From contig CM023536.1 of the NCBI GenBank assembly GCA_013350335.1, forward strand, positions 8,204,207 to 8,268,206: DNA of 64,000 nucleotides. The letters are read 5' to 3'. The notes below the pieces were generated by a model. That model was given only the letters and a program-made list of their open reading frames with translations. It made no database searches and was not told where the DNA came from. Each line of letters starts with the position of its first letter. The stretch's first letter is position 1. This DNA comes from Chimonanthus salicifolius. Lineage: Eukaryota; Streptophyta; Magnoliopsida; Laurales; Calycanthaceae. The position numbers and the translations under genes were made by a program. Of the stretch, positions 54,321 to 64,000 are shown one piece after another.

Positions 54321-54944
54321 TGAGTTGTTTCCCTTGTTTCCCTTACTTAGAAGAAGCAGCGATTCTTGCACTGGTGTTTTCATGTGCTCTGTAAGAAAAC
54401 AGTTACAAGAAGGAGCTGAATTCTGCATGTATGTTCATAGAGCTATTCATGGCCGTCGATTTTGAAATGAATCCGACGGCTCAGAATTGGCCACAGCTAT
54501 AACGCTTAGAGATATATAAATCTTTATTACTTATCACTAAATCACTAATCCTATTTTAACTTATAGCAGAAAATGGTAGAGGCTAGTAAAGACCAAAGAA
54601 AGAGATATGGTCAAGTGAGTCCAAATACTGCAATCTAAGATACTTTGGCTACATCTGCATGCATGTGAAGATTAGAGGATTATTACTAATGATTAAAAAA
54701 TTAGTTCTAATCATTCATTATAGAAGCTTCTGTTGAATAGATATTATTATTACATTTTATTTTTCTTTTTGTCATAATCATAAATTTTGTAGAATTGATT
54801 TATATATAAAGTTTGAAAATCGAGACAATACATTATGTATTTGTCAAAAATAGACTTGATTATGGGAGAAATCATTATGGTCAACATATATTAGTTAAGT
54901 TGTCCATATAATGATTTTTTCAACTCCTGATTTAACTAGATGAT
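54321..54944. other. Intergenic, no gene seen
   Basis: A short, less AT-rich piece at 54320-54500, then AT-rich sequence. No recognised feature. Confidence 0.45.
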
Positions 54945-55115
54945 AGATAGTTATAAAGTTTGCTTCATGAAGCGAGATCTTTAGTTTGATTCACGTTCAA
55001 TCCCATTGAACCACTTGTCTTAGATTTAACCGGTGCATGTGGATTGAAAGGTTTATACAAACCCGTTGGATTAATCTCATCTCCAATGTGGAGTGAGGTT
55101 GCCCATGTTATAAAA
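54945..55115 (+). mobile_element. SINE-like repeat, family B
   Basis: AGTTATAAAGTTTGCTTCAT (eroded A-box region), TTTGATTCACGTTCAATCCC (B-box region), AACCACTTGTCTTAGATTT, CCGGTGCATGTGGATTGAAA, GGTTTATACAAACCCGTTGG, GATTAATCTCATCTCC and a 9-A terminal run. The poly-A end fixes the orientation. Confidence 0.65.
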
Positions 55116-55674
55116 AAAAATATTAAGAAATTTTCATTATCACATTTTAAAAATAAAAAAAGATGTATTTATAAAACCTTTGATTGTCATGAAAATAGAG
55201 AGAGGGTCCCCTAAACGAAAAAATTATTTAATTGGGTTTACCAAACCTGTCTCAACTGAGTCAGCCCCAATCACTTTAAATACTATTGTTTTTTTTGCAA
55301 AATCAAATCAAAAGGAAAACTGAGTTTTAAATTGTGGGTCATACAGACATGAAATAAGAAATTAGTCATAGAAATAGATCTGCCACATCAGATATAAATG
55401 CAATCCTAAATTAATGGAAAAATTATTTCAATCATAACGATAATGATGATGCTATAATTAAATATGCTAATGAACTCCATGGGCCTTATAAAATTAATTA
55501 GAATACAATTATAATCTAACTTGTTAGACTTGATTCCTTTTACATTAAGAATAACATGCGAGAAGATGAGAAAGGAGATTTTTCCTGCCGTTTGGGTCAG
55601 ACTTAATATGGCTTAATTTTGAAAAATATCCTAATAAAATAAGATTTATTTTGACCCCACCTTAGTATTGAAAA

Positions 55675-55914
55675 TGTAACGACCCAACCCGAATATAAGG
55701 ACTTACGGCTTGACTCAGTATGATATTGTCCTGCTTTGGGACCTTGCACATAGGACTCGAACCCGTACAGTTTTACTTTTGAGTCCTAGGCCCACCTGGC
55801 CCTAGCCCAAAACTGCGTCATGCAAAGTCAAGAGGGCTTGGCCTCTTAAAAGCCCTACTCATTCACCCTTCCTACCGATGTGGGACTCTTCCCACATCGG
55901 TTCAGGGTGTCACA
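55675..55914 (-). mobile_element. Solo LTR of the TRIM family (240 bp)
   Basis: Bounded by TG...CA and an exact target duplication GAAAA (55670-55674 and 55915-55919). On the minus strand it begins TGTGACACCCTGAACC, contains CCGATGTGGGAAG and AGTCCCACATCGG (a near-perfect palindrome), then a CTTTTAAGAG TATA-like box, and ends GGGTTGGGTCGTTACA. All are in the order of the TRIM LTRs at 28691-29498. Confidence 0.92.
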
Positions 55915-55919
55915 GAAAA

Positions 55920-56719
55920 GCAATATCATTGTATAATATAATTTAAAATTAAAAAATGACAAATTGGTCTGAGTTTATTCAATTCGATAAGATTTTAAAT
56001 TGAAATTCTATCAATCTTTTTTTAAATCAAGTAAAAAAGTTAGTCTAAATTATTCAACTCGATAAAATTTTAAATTCATCTAAATTTCAAATTTTCAAAT
56101 TGGTGAAATGTGAATTTAAACTATCGGAAAAATCAATGCTTTCACCTCATATGATCCCTTTTGAATATTTTCAATTTTGATCTGTGTGTCCCACCTTTTG
56201 TAGTCCTAAGATAAAATCATGGCCGGAAGATCACATCACATTGATCAGATGGTAGTAATACTCTCTCTAATTGGATATTCACTGGGCGGATCTACTGACT
56301 TCTATGACGATGAATCAATATCTAATGACATGAACCAATTGAAGTATTGAACGGTTGTTATGAGTCTGATCAAATCATTGCACTACTGAGGTTGATATTC
56401 GATAATCTAATCCAATAAAAGGTAGATAAACTTGATAAATCAAATTTCAAAATTTTTGGAGGGAGAGTATTCATTTATGACATCATTATATAGTATTTAA
56501 TTGGTGTTAAGGAGGTGAAAGAGTGAGCAAGGAGGATATGTAGGGGAGAATTTAAGCCATCCATTAAACATTCTTAACTTTGCAGGAAGAATGATGGATG
56601 CTTCCTTTAAATCAAGGCATGAATTTACAAAAATTGGCAAGGTATTACTTAGTCAAGTACATGGATGAAATGTGGGTTATGTTTTAACTTGACTTGAGAT
56701 ATCTAACTATGTTGGATTT
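55920..56719. other. Intergenic AT-rich DNA, no gene seen
   Basis: 55970-56060 contains two related blocks (CTGAGTTTATTCAATTCGAT and CTAAATTATTCAACTCGATA, each followed by AAGATTTTAAATT-type sequence), a small diverged direct repeat. Otherwise nothing was noted. Confidence 0.45.
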
Positions 56720-57010
56720 TATATTTTTAAAATTAGGCTGAGGTTGGGTTGAAGAAAAAAAAACCTAAATTACATTCAAGTCGGGTTGAATCAAACTTTT
56801 TTAAAATTGACCTGACTCGATCTCTCAAAAAAATTAATATAGTACTTGGGTTGAGTTGAGCTAACAATTGAGGCCACCACTCGAATTGAGTCGGGTCAAC
56901 AATTTGAGTCAAGTTGGATTGAGCAATTCGATTAAGCAATTCAGGTTGAGTGGGTTGGATTCCATAATTTTTTAAATGAATTGGGTTGAGTTTATTAAAA
57001 CCTGGTGTGA
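56720..57010. repeat. GGGTTGAGTC-word repeat, copy 2
   Basis: GTACTTGGGTTGAGTTGAGC, CGAATTGAGTCGGGTCAAC, GAGTCAAGTTGGATTGAGC, AAGCAATTCAGGTTGAGTGG and GGGTTGAGTTTATTAAAACC follow the same order as 54125-54300. Confidence 0.55.
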
Positions 57011-57274
57011 CACATCTGAGTTTCAGATCTAGTTAAATATATAAAGAATGTACGATGAGCCATAAAGGCATTTAATTTTTTTTTTTTTATAAAAATAAAA
57101 TAAAATAAGATGATCTCTATGACAAATGGGTGAGTTTAAAAAATTAACTTGCATATTATTCTTTGTATACTAGGAATCATCACACATTTACGATCAGAAT
57201 GAGCTACAAGCATAAAAAGATAGGTCATCAAAAGATAGACGAAGGCACAATCAGACACTTCTGTAGTAGTACTC

Positions 57275-57450
57275 TTTTTTTTTTTAATGATTGAGATGTC
57301 TAATTCTTTTAGATGATTCGACTAATTTTTGGAGGCATGTGCAAATCTTTTTACCCATAAATCTTTTTATAGGAAATGACCTTTTAGATGAATTGAGAAT
57401 CGAAATTAAAGACTCCCATTTCCTAAAGTAAATTCTTAATCATCGTTCTA
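57275..57450 (-). mobile_element. SINE-like repeat, family B
   Basis: On the minus strand: GGAAATGGGAGTCTTTAATT, TTCGATTCTCAATTC (B-box region), GGTCATTTCCTATAAAAAGA, TTTGCACATGCCTCCAAAAA and TTAGTCGAATCATC, then an A run. Family order is kept. Confidence 0.6.
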
Positions 57451-57764
57451 ACCCCTTTGAGTTTTGTGTGTATTAGTACTTGTATATAATCCTATAGTAC
57501 TAATGTATATGTTCAAAGTCGATATATGAGGTTTGTGGCTTAATCACAAGATCTTTTGTGCTCAATAGTGGATAGACCTCAAACCAAAAGTCCACTCATG
57601 TTCTTTCTAAGGCAAAAACTATCTAAAATCACACAAAAAATGGTAATTCAAGAGCAAATAAAAGACCCCCTTAGGAAATTGACATGTTCTAATAAGAGGA
57701 AACAAAAACAAACAAAGAAGACATAAAATTAATAGAATTAGTCTCCCCTTCAATAGCTATCCCT

Positions 57765-57930
57765 ATCCCATGTTAGAGATGAGACTAATCTCTCGAGAAT
57801 TGTAAACCTCTCAATCCACACAAATCTGGTTTAGTTGATGGAGAGTGACCTCAAGGGTATGAATCAAATTCAAGACCTTACTTCTTGAGGTGAGCGCCTT
57901 GATGGTCAAGCCAAACCTTCCGGCTTAAAT
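57765..57930 (-). mobile_element. SINE-like repeat, family B
   Basis: On the minus strand: GGTTTGGCTTGACCATCAAG, CACCTCAAGAAGTAAGGTCT, TTGAATTTGATTCATACCC (B-box region), GGTCACTCTCCATCAACTAA, TTTGTGTGGATTGAGAGG and AGAGATTAGTCTCATCTC. One of the better-preserved copies. Confidence 0.65.
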
Positions 57931-60439
57931 TAATGTCGACTCAATTTTGTAGTTTAAATTAATGTGAACGCATCATGCATGAGGTAGACTTAAAACCATG
58001 AGACCGAGTCACGCAAACCTAAACCTAATGGGAGATCGGTTTGGAGTTCGGGACATTAAGGGTAAGATATTAAGCATCAAATTCAATCTTAAATTTGAAA
58101 GAAATTAATGAAATTTAAGTGAAAAATTCGTGTGAAAGTAACAATGAATTATTGTTTTTTATAAGAATTTAATGTTTTTAAACATGTGCTTAAAAAATTA
58201 AATAGATATTAACTTGTATTTTAGATAAAATTCATCAATAGTTTTGGTCGTACATATTTGTATCTTAATTATGCTATCATACAATTGATATACTCAGCTT
58301 TTATTCTAATATATAAAATTTAAGAAATATTTATTAGTTTTGGTGAAGTGTGAAGTGTGAAGCCTGAATAGAAAATGAGAAAACTCGGAGTCAAATGACA
58401 CTACAGAATATGAGTATATGACATGAAATTTGGAAGTCATTTAAAATTAAATTACATCAAATTTGAAAAAAAAAATAGAATAATAATTTTACAAAGTTAA
58501 AGAAATAACTATTGATATAAAATTTAGAAAAATATTATCTCGTCAAACATCTACAATTATCAAACTTAAACTAAGCAAAATAAATAGTTGACATGAAGGT
58601 CTCCATCAACAGTTTAACTTTATTTACTTAAATTAAATAAATCCTTAAATGAAATTCATCTTTCATAAATATAAAATTTACAATCTTTAATTTATTTTAA
58701 TAAAGCTACTTCACTCAATAAGTTAGTATATTAATAAAATTGAATCAACTCATGATTTAATTATATTAAATTAGAGTTTTCAATAAATTCAATTAATGTG
58801 ATCTTTTGTGGATCAATTAAAACATAAAATCTATTGAATGATCCACATAAACTCTACTTACCTATGCAAACAAATGATCATTTAATGCTGGTTTTTAAAT
58901 TTTATGGGATTTTAACCTCCACACCAGGTTTTATAATATTATTGTGCGTACTTAGACATATGGTCCACCAAATAGAATTGTAATATGTCTTTTGGAATAA
59001 TCTTTCTTCAATATGTTGTTCATCGAAAATCATCTTCATTGGATTGATCGAGTCATATTTTTAAAGATCATAAAATTAAAAACGTTAGAGCACACATGAA
59101 TCGATCAATGTTTGTCATGTCCACAAGTTTGACAAGGAACTAAAATTTTGTGAAATCCCTAAATATCCAACAAGAATTGAATGTTTGGTGGAAAGAGAAT
59201 CCCTAAATTCTCATATCAAAATAGTAGTATTAAGAATTTTAAAACTCAAAAAATTAACAATTACTCACTAATTATATAATGTTAAGAATTAGATATTTTT
59301 CCCTTTAAAATTTTTACGACATATCCTAAATTTGAGTGATATGCAAGGTTTGGAGGTCTAGCCCATTTAATTAAGGAGAATGGGCCTTCATGGGCATAAA
59401 GAGCCAGGCCCAAAAGAGTCAAATCAGTTGTGTTGAATTTGGCAGCCAGGGCTTGGCCAAAAAGGCTTTTTTTTAAGGGGAAATATTGATGTATTGTTGC
59501 TTATAGGCCCAACAAGAAGATGCTAAACATAATATAATATTATACTACAAATAAATTAAGAAGAAAAACAACATAAAGATTGATTTTATTTTTTGCGATT
59601 GACAACCAAGTAAAGGTAATGATAATTTAAAAACAATATCAGACTTGAGTTGGATCGACATTTCAATTTAATAAAACTTTTGAAAGGAACCCAAGTCACA
59701 TTTTTTTTTTATGACGAAGAAACCTAAGGCCCTCACCTCTCCTTAAGAATGAGGGCATTGGATAAAACTCTGAATACATGCAGCCTCGCAAGATATGGGC
59801 ATTAACAAACTTGTATATATCTAAAGATACTGGCCTGAGATAGAAGAAAGCCCAGCCTGAGCTGAGCTGGCCCATGCATAGATCTAATAAAAGTCCTTTG
59901 AAATAAGTATTTTACTCAGTAAATTTAATACTGAAATTGTTCATTTTTCAAAATTCTCATAAAAAAACTCTATATAATTTTTTTCCAACACATTTTCTTT
60001 AAAAAAAAAATCGAAAAGGCTCTATTAAAAGCCTCTAGACACCATTATGAAATTAAAATCAAGGTTGTGACCAATATGACCTGGATCACCGTAAAATATA
60101 AGACATCAACACAACAACATATCGGTGGTACATAGGAACAAATTGTAGCTTAGTCAATAGATAAAATTTCATGATATTATAAGTTCTTACTGAAATGAGC
60201 TAGACTTCTCTAAATCAAGTGCAATCCTTTGAAAGCCTCTAGCACCACTTACGAATTAAGTTGCACTAATCATTTTTCAACTAATAATTAGGATTGATAA
60301 GTCGCACTTATCATCTCATTCAAGGTTGTGATCAATGTCAGACAATGAAAGCCTAATAAAGAAAATAAAATCTAAGTCTCATATATAAGAAATACAAGCA
60401 GCATTGAACATCACGATTTCACAATCGTCAATCATCTTA
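57931..60439. other. 2.5 kb of AT-rich intergenic DNA, no gene seen
   Basis: No domain-bearing frame, RNA gene or element boundary was recognised. GGCCCA words at 59350-59470 and 59860-59885 hint at old hAT-like debris. Confidence 0.45.
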
Positions 60440-60590
60440 AGGCGAACAGAATTTATTAGGAGACACGAGATGAAGTAACATTCTTATTTTATCTATACCG
60501 GTGTACCACACATGAAGTACTGGTGTAGCGATAACACGCCGCTCAAGTATACATTAAGCTTTGGCTGAAAAGTGTGCATCCTATACTTAT
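60440..60590. mobile_element. Partial fold-back MITE related to 15625-15863
   Basis: GGCGAACAGAATTTATTAGG, AGACACGAGATGAAGTAACA, CTATACCGGTGTACC and GAAGTACTGGTGTAGCG follow the reverse-strand order of the complete MITE (GAGCGAAATATTTTAGGAGT, CACAGAATGAAGTGAAATG, CTCTACCGGTGCATAGC, AAGTACCGATGCACCGG). No target duplication was located. Confidence 0.5.
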
Positions 60591-61329
60591 TTATAAATAA
60601 TTGTTAGCTACAATTTATCCAAAAATGATTAAATGAGAAAAAACCAAATTGCCCCAGCCAAAGTACTATAGAAACTCAATCGTAATAGGTATCGTTCAAG
60701 TTCTCACACCCGATTATGCATTCACTTTGCATTCATGAAAACAAGATAGTTATTTAAATTAATATGTTTTTAATTTGGTTTTACTAGTTGATATAGCATA
60801 AGTGTAAGGACAGATATGAGAAGTAACATGTACCTCATCTTCTTGAGATACTTATTTTGTCATGAAAAGCTCAAACATAAATGGTTATTCCAGGTTACCC
60901 CTCAAATTACCAACAAACCAAAATCAAAATCTTGTCACCAACAAGGCTAATCCGAGAAGCAAATTCAGTGAACATCAAAGGATTTATCATTCTCTTCCTT
61001 CTTTGTGATTTAATTACAGAGAATAATGATTTTGAGATTCACATAACTATATAAGGATGAAGTTGTCATATAAGGTGATTGATTAGAAATATACAAGAGG
61101 CAGATTAGTACTTAATCATGAATTTTAGTGGACTCATTATCACGTAGAAAGTATGAAGCATGAAGTTATGTCAATTAGGGCCTTGCATATCAAGGCTAAT
61201 TACTTATGTCATTTTGTTGCTGAGTCTTTCATGATCACAAGTTCAAAGGAATTAGGAGAATTGGGAGAGGGAGCTAGGGAGACTCAACATGAGTATTGAG
61301 ATTTGTACAGAAAACTTGGATTCGAATCA
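60591..61329. other. Intergenic, no gene seen
   Basis: No recognised feature. Confidence 0.45.
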
Positions 61330-61560
61330 GGGGTCAAAAATTCGGCCAATACTGTGCTTATCGGCCGAATTATATTGAATTTTCGACTACAGTTCTATAT
61401 CGGCCGTACAAAAAAAAATGGCTGATATGACCGAATTTTTTACCGAAAATTCGGTCATGATATCGGCCGAATTTTAAAAATTCTGTTGTTTGTTATTTTT
61501 TTTTTAAAAAAAAAAGGTTTTTTTTTTAGAAATATCGGACGAGAAAGAATGGAAAGAGAA
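61330..61560. repeat. TATCGG-motif cluster, TTCGGCC variant
   Basis: GGGGTCAAAAATTCGGCCAA, CTTATCGGCCGAATTATATT, TATATCGGCCGTAC, AAAATTCGGTCATGATATCG and GCCGAATTTTAAAAATTC: inverted TTCGGCCGAA-like words. The left end (AGGGGTCAAAAATTCGG) resembles the termini of the copies at 8067 and 18434. Confidence 0.5.
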
Positions 61561-62896
61561 AAAAGAAAATAAGGAGAAAAGATTGAAGAAAAAAAACCGC
61601 TACACTTTTCACAGCTTTCCTTTCTCTTCTTTTTCTTCTTCGTTGATGGGAAAAATACAGAGAGCGGCGGCGGTATTTAGAGTTCAGTAGAGAGAGTGAA
61701 AGAGAAGAAGGGTGTTAAAAGATGAGCATTAGGGTTTTAAGTGAAAACCCATCTTTATCTTTAAGTAAAGAGGTCACGTGAGCTTCCTAAAGAGCTCACT
61801 TGAAAGCTCATGTGTGTACTCTTATATTTTATCAAAAAATTATTTTTAATGTAAAAGTAATAATTGTTTTATTTTAAATACAATATTTACTTATGTTGAA
61901 AATATAATGTTTTCTTTTATTTATCTTATTGTAATAATTTAATATTATATTTACCATATAATATTTTTACCATTGTCATTATTATTAGAAGGTATTCTTT
62001 ATTTTTATTATATCAATTTAACATAATTAACTATAGCTCATAATTTTATCTAATAATTTTATTTATCTGATTATTATTAATGAAAAATAAAATCTATTTT
62101 CTCAAATGAAATAAAACATTATATTATTATGTATGACATTTGTGTAGTTATCAATTCAAGTGGAGAATGGATTGAATAAGTAGGTTGAGAAGTTGAACTC
62201 ACAGACCCAATCAAGCCAAGGCTTTCATGCTGATAATGACAATCCAGTTAAGGGCAAGTTAGTCAAATATTGTCTATTTTCATAAAAAAATGAAAATGGT
62301 TTTCTGAAACTGAGGGAGTATATGTCATCGATTTAAAATTTGAAGGCCACTTAAGCCATTTAAACCAAAGAAATGACAATTGTTGCCAAATGCGCACCAT
62401 CCAAATTCTGGGTATAATCAAAACTATCTATGATCACTTGTCACAAAATATGAGCAACCCAAAATAAGAAATCCTGGATGAGATTCTTCTGATTCCTTTC
62501 TTATTATGGAAATTAATTAAATTTCGATTCCTTCCAAAGCTTTTGATCTAAAAGACAGACCAAAGTTCCCATCAGAATTGGATGGAGATCTAAATCTGGA
62601 CCCCTAATCCAACCCACAATATCCCACAGCAATAGGATTAGAAACACAACCTGTGTCACAACGATAAACCTCTTGAAAATTATGGAGCAAGAGAAGTCTA
62701 ACCATGGTCCATAATAAAAGCAAACTTTCTATCTCATCATACAAAAATGTCTAAATCTAGCAGAAAACAAAACCAAAGAAACCATTGACGACTAGTAAAA
62801 ATTTATCTCAGTTCTCTATGTCCTTCAGAAATCATAAGAAAAGTGCAAGCCATTGACCTGCAACTACTACTATTCATATAATCCCCACGATCAGGT
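61561..62896. other. Intergenic region and 3' flank of the eL40 gene
   Basis: A purine-rich then pyrimidine-rich stretch (61545-61720) is followed by AT-rich DNA. The segment just below 62897 should be the 3' UTR of the minus-strand eL40 gene. No other gene was recognised. Confidence 0.4.
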
Positions 62897-63079
62897 TTAC
62901 TTGATCTTCTTCTTTGGTCGCAGCTGAAACCCAACATCCCAACAAAATGAGCCAGAAGAGAACTGAGTGAGTAGCAGAGATGGCAATGACCTCAATAAAC
63001 AAGAAAACACACCTGATTGCTGTGGCCACATTTCTTCTTCCTGCAGTTGACAGCCCGAGGGTGAAGACGTGCATAGCAC
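62897..63079 (-). CDS. RPL40: Ribosomal protein eL40 C-terminal exons (ubiquitin-eL40 fusion gene, partial)
   Basis: eL40 is a small zinc-binding protein of the 60S subunit. In plants, as in other eukaryotes, it is made as a C-terminal extension of ubiquitin and cleaved off by deubiquitinases. Two minus-strand exons are present: 63079-63013 encodes [12 protein letters not shown] and [10 protein letters not shown] after a split Lys codon, and 62923-62897 encodes LRPKKKIK and the TAA stop. Junctions are canonical (TTGTTAG/G..., CAG/GTGTGT...TTTCAG/CTG). Three of the four zinc-ligand cysteines are visible. The sequence matches the near-invariant end of the family without any change. No exon for the RKYNQDKMICR part or for ubiquitin lies between 63080 and 64000, so the gene continues past the window. 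The ubiquitin part is therefore expected, not seen. Confidence 0.93.
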   Translation of the reverse strand: MLCTSSPSGCQLQEEEMWPQQSGVFSCLLRSLPSLLLTQFSSGSFCWDVGFQLRPKKKIK

Positions 63080-64000
63080 CTAACAAGTGAGGATCCACCA
63101 TATCAATGTCATGTAAATAAATTATGAATAGGCCTCCAAAACAGAAATGAAGCCATAAGATTAGAAATGAGAAGAAAATGTTGATCTAGTGATTGCAAAT
63201 TCTATAACAGCACAACAGTTCTAGGGAGACAACCACCACCAATAAGTACAGATTCCAGAAGCAGCAAACCAGGAATTGAATGCAGTACCAGCTAAACAAA
63301 CACTTCATTGACCACTCAATTTATACCTGAGTAGCTGTCAGCAGAGGCGACCATCAAATTTTAAATTTGACAGGGTCCCCAATGATAACAAATGGCACCT
63401 AGGAATCAGCAATGTGTTTCAAAATGGCAAAGGAATAGTTGTTGTTCGTCAAAAGATATGCATGCAAACAATGCCAAAAAAGGTGCTTAAGCAATATGGT
63501 CAGTCATCAACGGATTCTGTATCAGCCAGGATAATCATCAGGTTTTTGATGTATTACCACCATGAAACCATATACCTAACAATCTAGGCGAACACCCTCC
63601 ATGACAAATTTAACAGTTTAGGAAGACAGACACATCCATGTTAGAATATTAATGCTCATTACTTCCAACTATATTAATCGTTGTAAAAAATAAAAGACAT
63701 TTTGCAGTGCATAACAAAGCTCAGTTGCCTGCACATGAGTTGAAGCTTGCATTTTTTATGGTTGTCTGGAAGTGCTAGTAGTCAATAGGCATGCTTTTGA
63801 AATTAACTCTCCCAAGTTTGTGTAAATTATGAAATGGTCAAACTAAGGAATATCAACACATAACAGTAATAATCAAACTAAAAAACATCACCACATAATA
63901 GTATCATCTCTAGATGGACATGACATGAAGTGTATCAGGTTAAAAGATAATAGCAATAGAAAAGAATATAACAGACAATAAGAGCATTCCTTCCCATGAC
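63080..64000 (-). other. Intron of the eL40 gene, incomplete
   Basis: At least 921 bp upstream (minus strand) of the penultimate exon, ending in the acceptor TTGTTAG. No recognisable upstream exon or repeat is in it. It must continue beyond the window edge. Confidence 0.6.

Noticed and set aside
54262..54465. 67-codon open frame beside the GGGTTG repeat
   Set aside because: Starts inside a repeat, no domain; unsupported.
1..64000. CRISPR arrays, operons, bacterial insertion sequences or a phage
   Set aside because: Spliced genes and plant retrotransposons show eukaryotic nuclear DNA. The tandem repeats found have no spacer structure.

Overview
This is a plant nuclear genome window, almost certainly from a flowering plant. 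It is AT-rich, its genes have GT-AG introns, and it holds a PIP-type aquaporin, a plant R2R3-MYB factor and the layered LTR elements, TRIMs, MITEs and SINE-like repeats of an angiosperm intergenic landscape. The species cannot be named from the sequence. Introns of 1 to 5 kb stuffed with old transposon debris suggest a medium or large genome, not a compact one.

Four protein-coding genes can be supported. (1) A PIP1 aquaporin on the minus strand (12109-15161, three exons). (2) A GT64-family glycosyltransferase on the plus strand (33887-46342, five exons) that looks like the plant glycosylinositol phosphorylceramide mannosyltransferase GMT1/EPC1; a LINE remnant sits in its 4.4-kb second intron. 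(3) An R2R3-MYB factor of the MYB98/115/118/119 clade on the minus strand (51092-53094, three exons). (4) The last two exons of a ribosomal protein eL40 gene, normally a ubiquitin fusion, on the minus strand (62897-63079); the rest lies beyond position 64000. These genes have unrelated roles (water transport, sphingolipid glycosylation, transcription, translation) and do not form a cluster.

Both the aquaporin and the glycosyltransferase carry a single one-base frameshift at a short homopolymer inside an otherwise perfect reading frame. The parsimonious reading is a sequence or assembly error in both; real lesions cannot be excluded.

The remainder is repeat DNA. The clearest structure is a Ty1/copia element (26691-30957) with 820- and 815-bp LTRs and an ATTTA target duplication. 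It has lost nearly all of integrase and reverse transcriptase, carries three in-frame stops in gag, and is interrupted by a complete TRIM element (28691-29498, target duplication GTTGG). Two solo LTRs of the same TRIM family lie elsewhere (4349-4604, duplication CGATA; 55675-55914, duplication GAAAA). Other families are a fold-back MITE with a 9-bp duplication (15625-15863) and two partial relatives; elements built around degenerate TATCGGCCGATA motifs (4.3, 8.1, 9.2, 18.4, 23.5, 23.9, 48.8, 49.1 and 61.4 kb); a long AT-rich repeat found in both orientations; tRNA-derived SINE-like copies with recognisable A/B boxes; LINE 3' fragments; and several local tandem duplications. No tRNA, rRNA, CRISPR array or clearly novel functional system was seen. 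The novelty here is in the mobile-element families.
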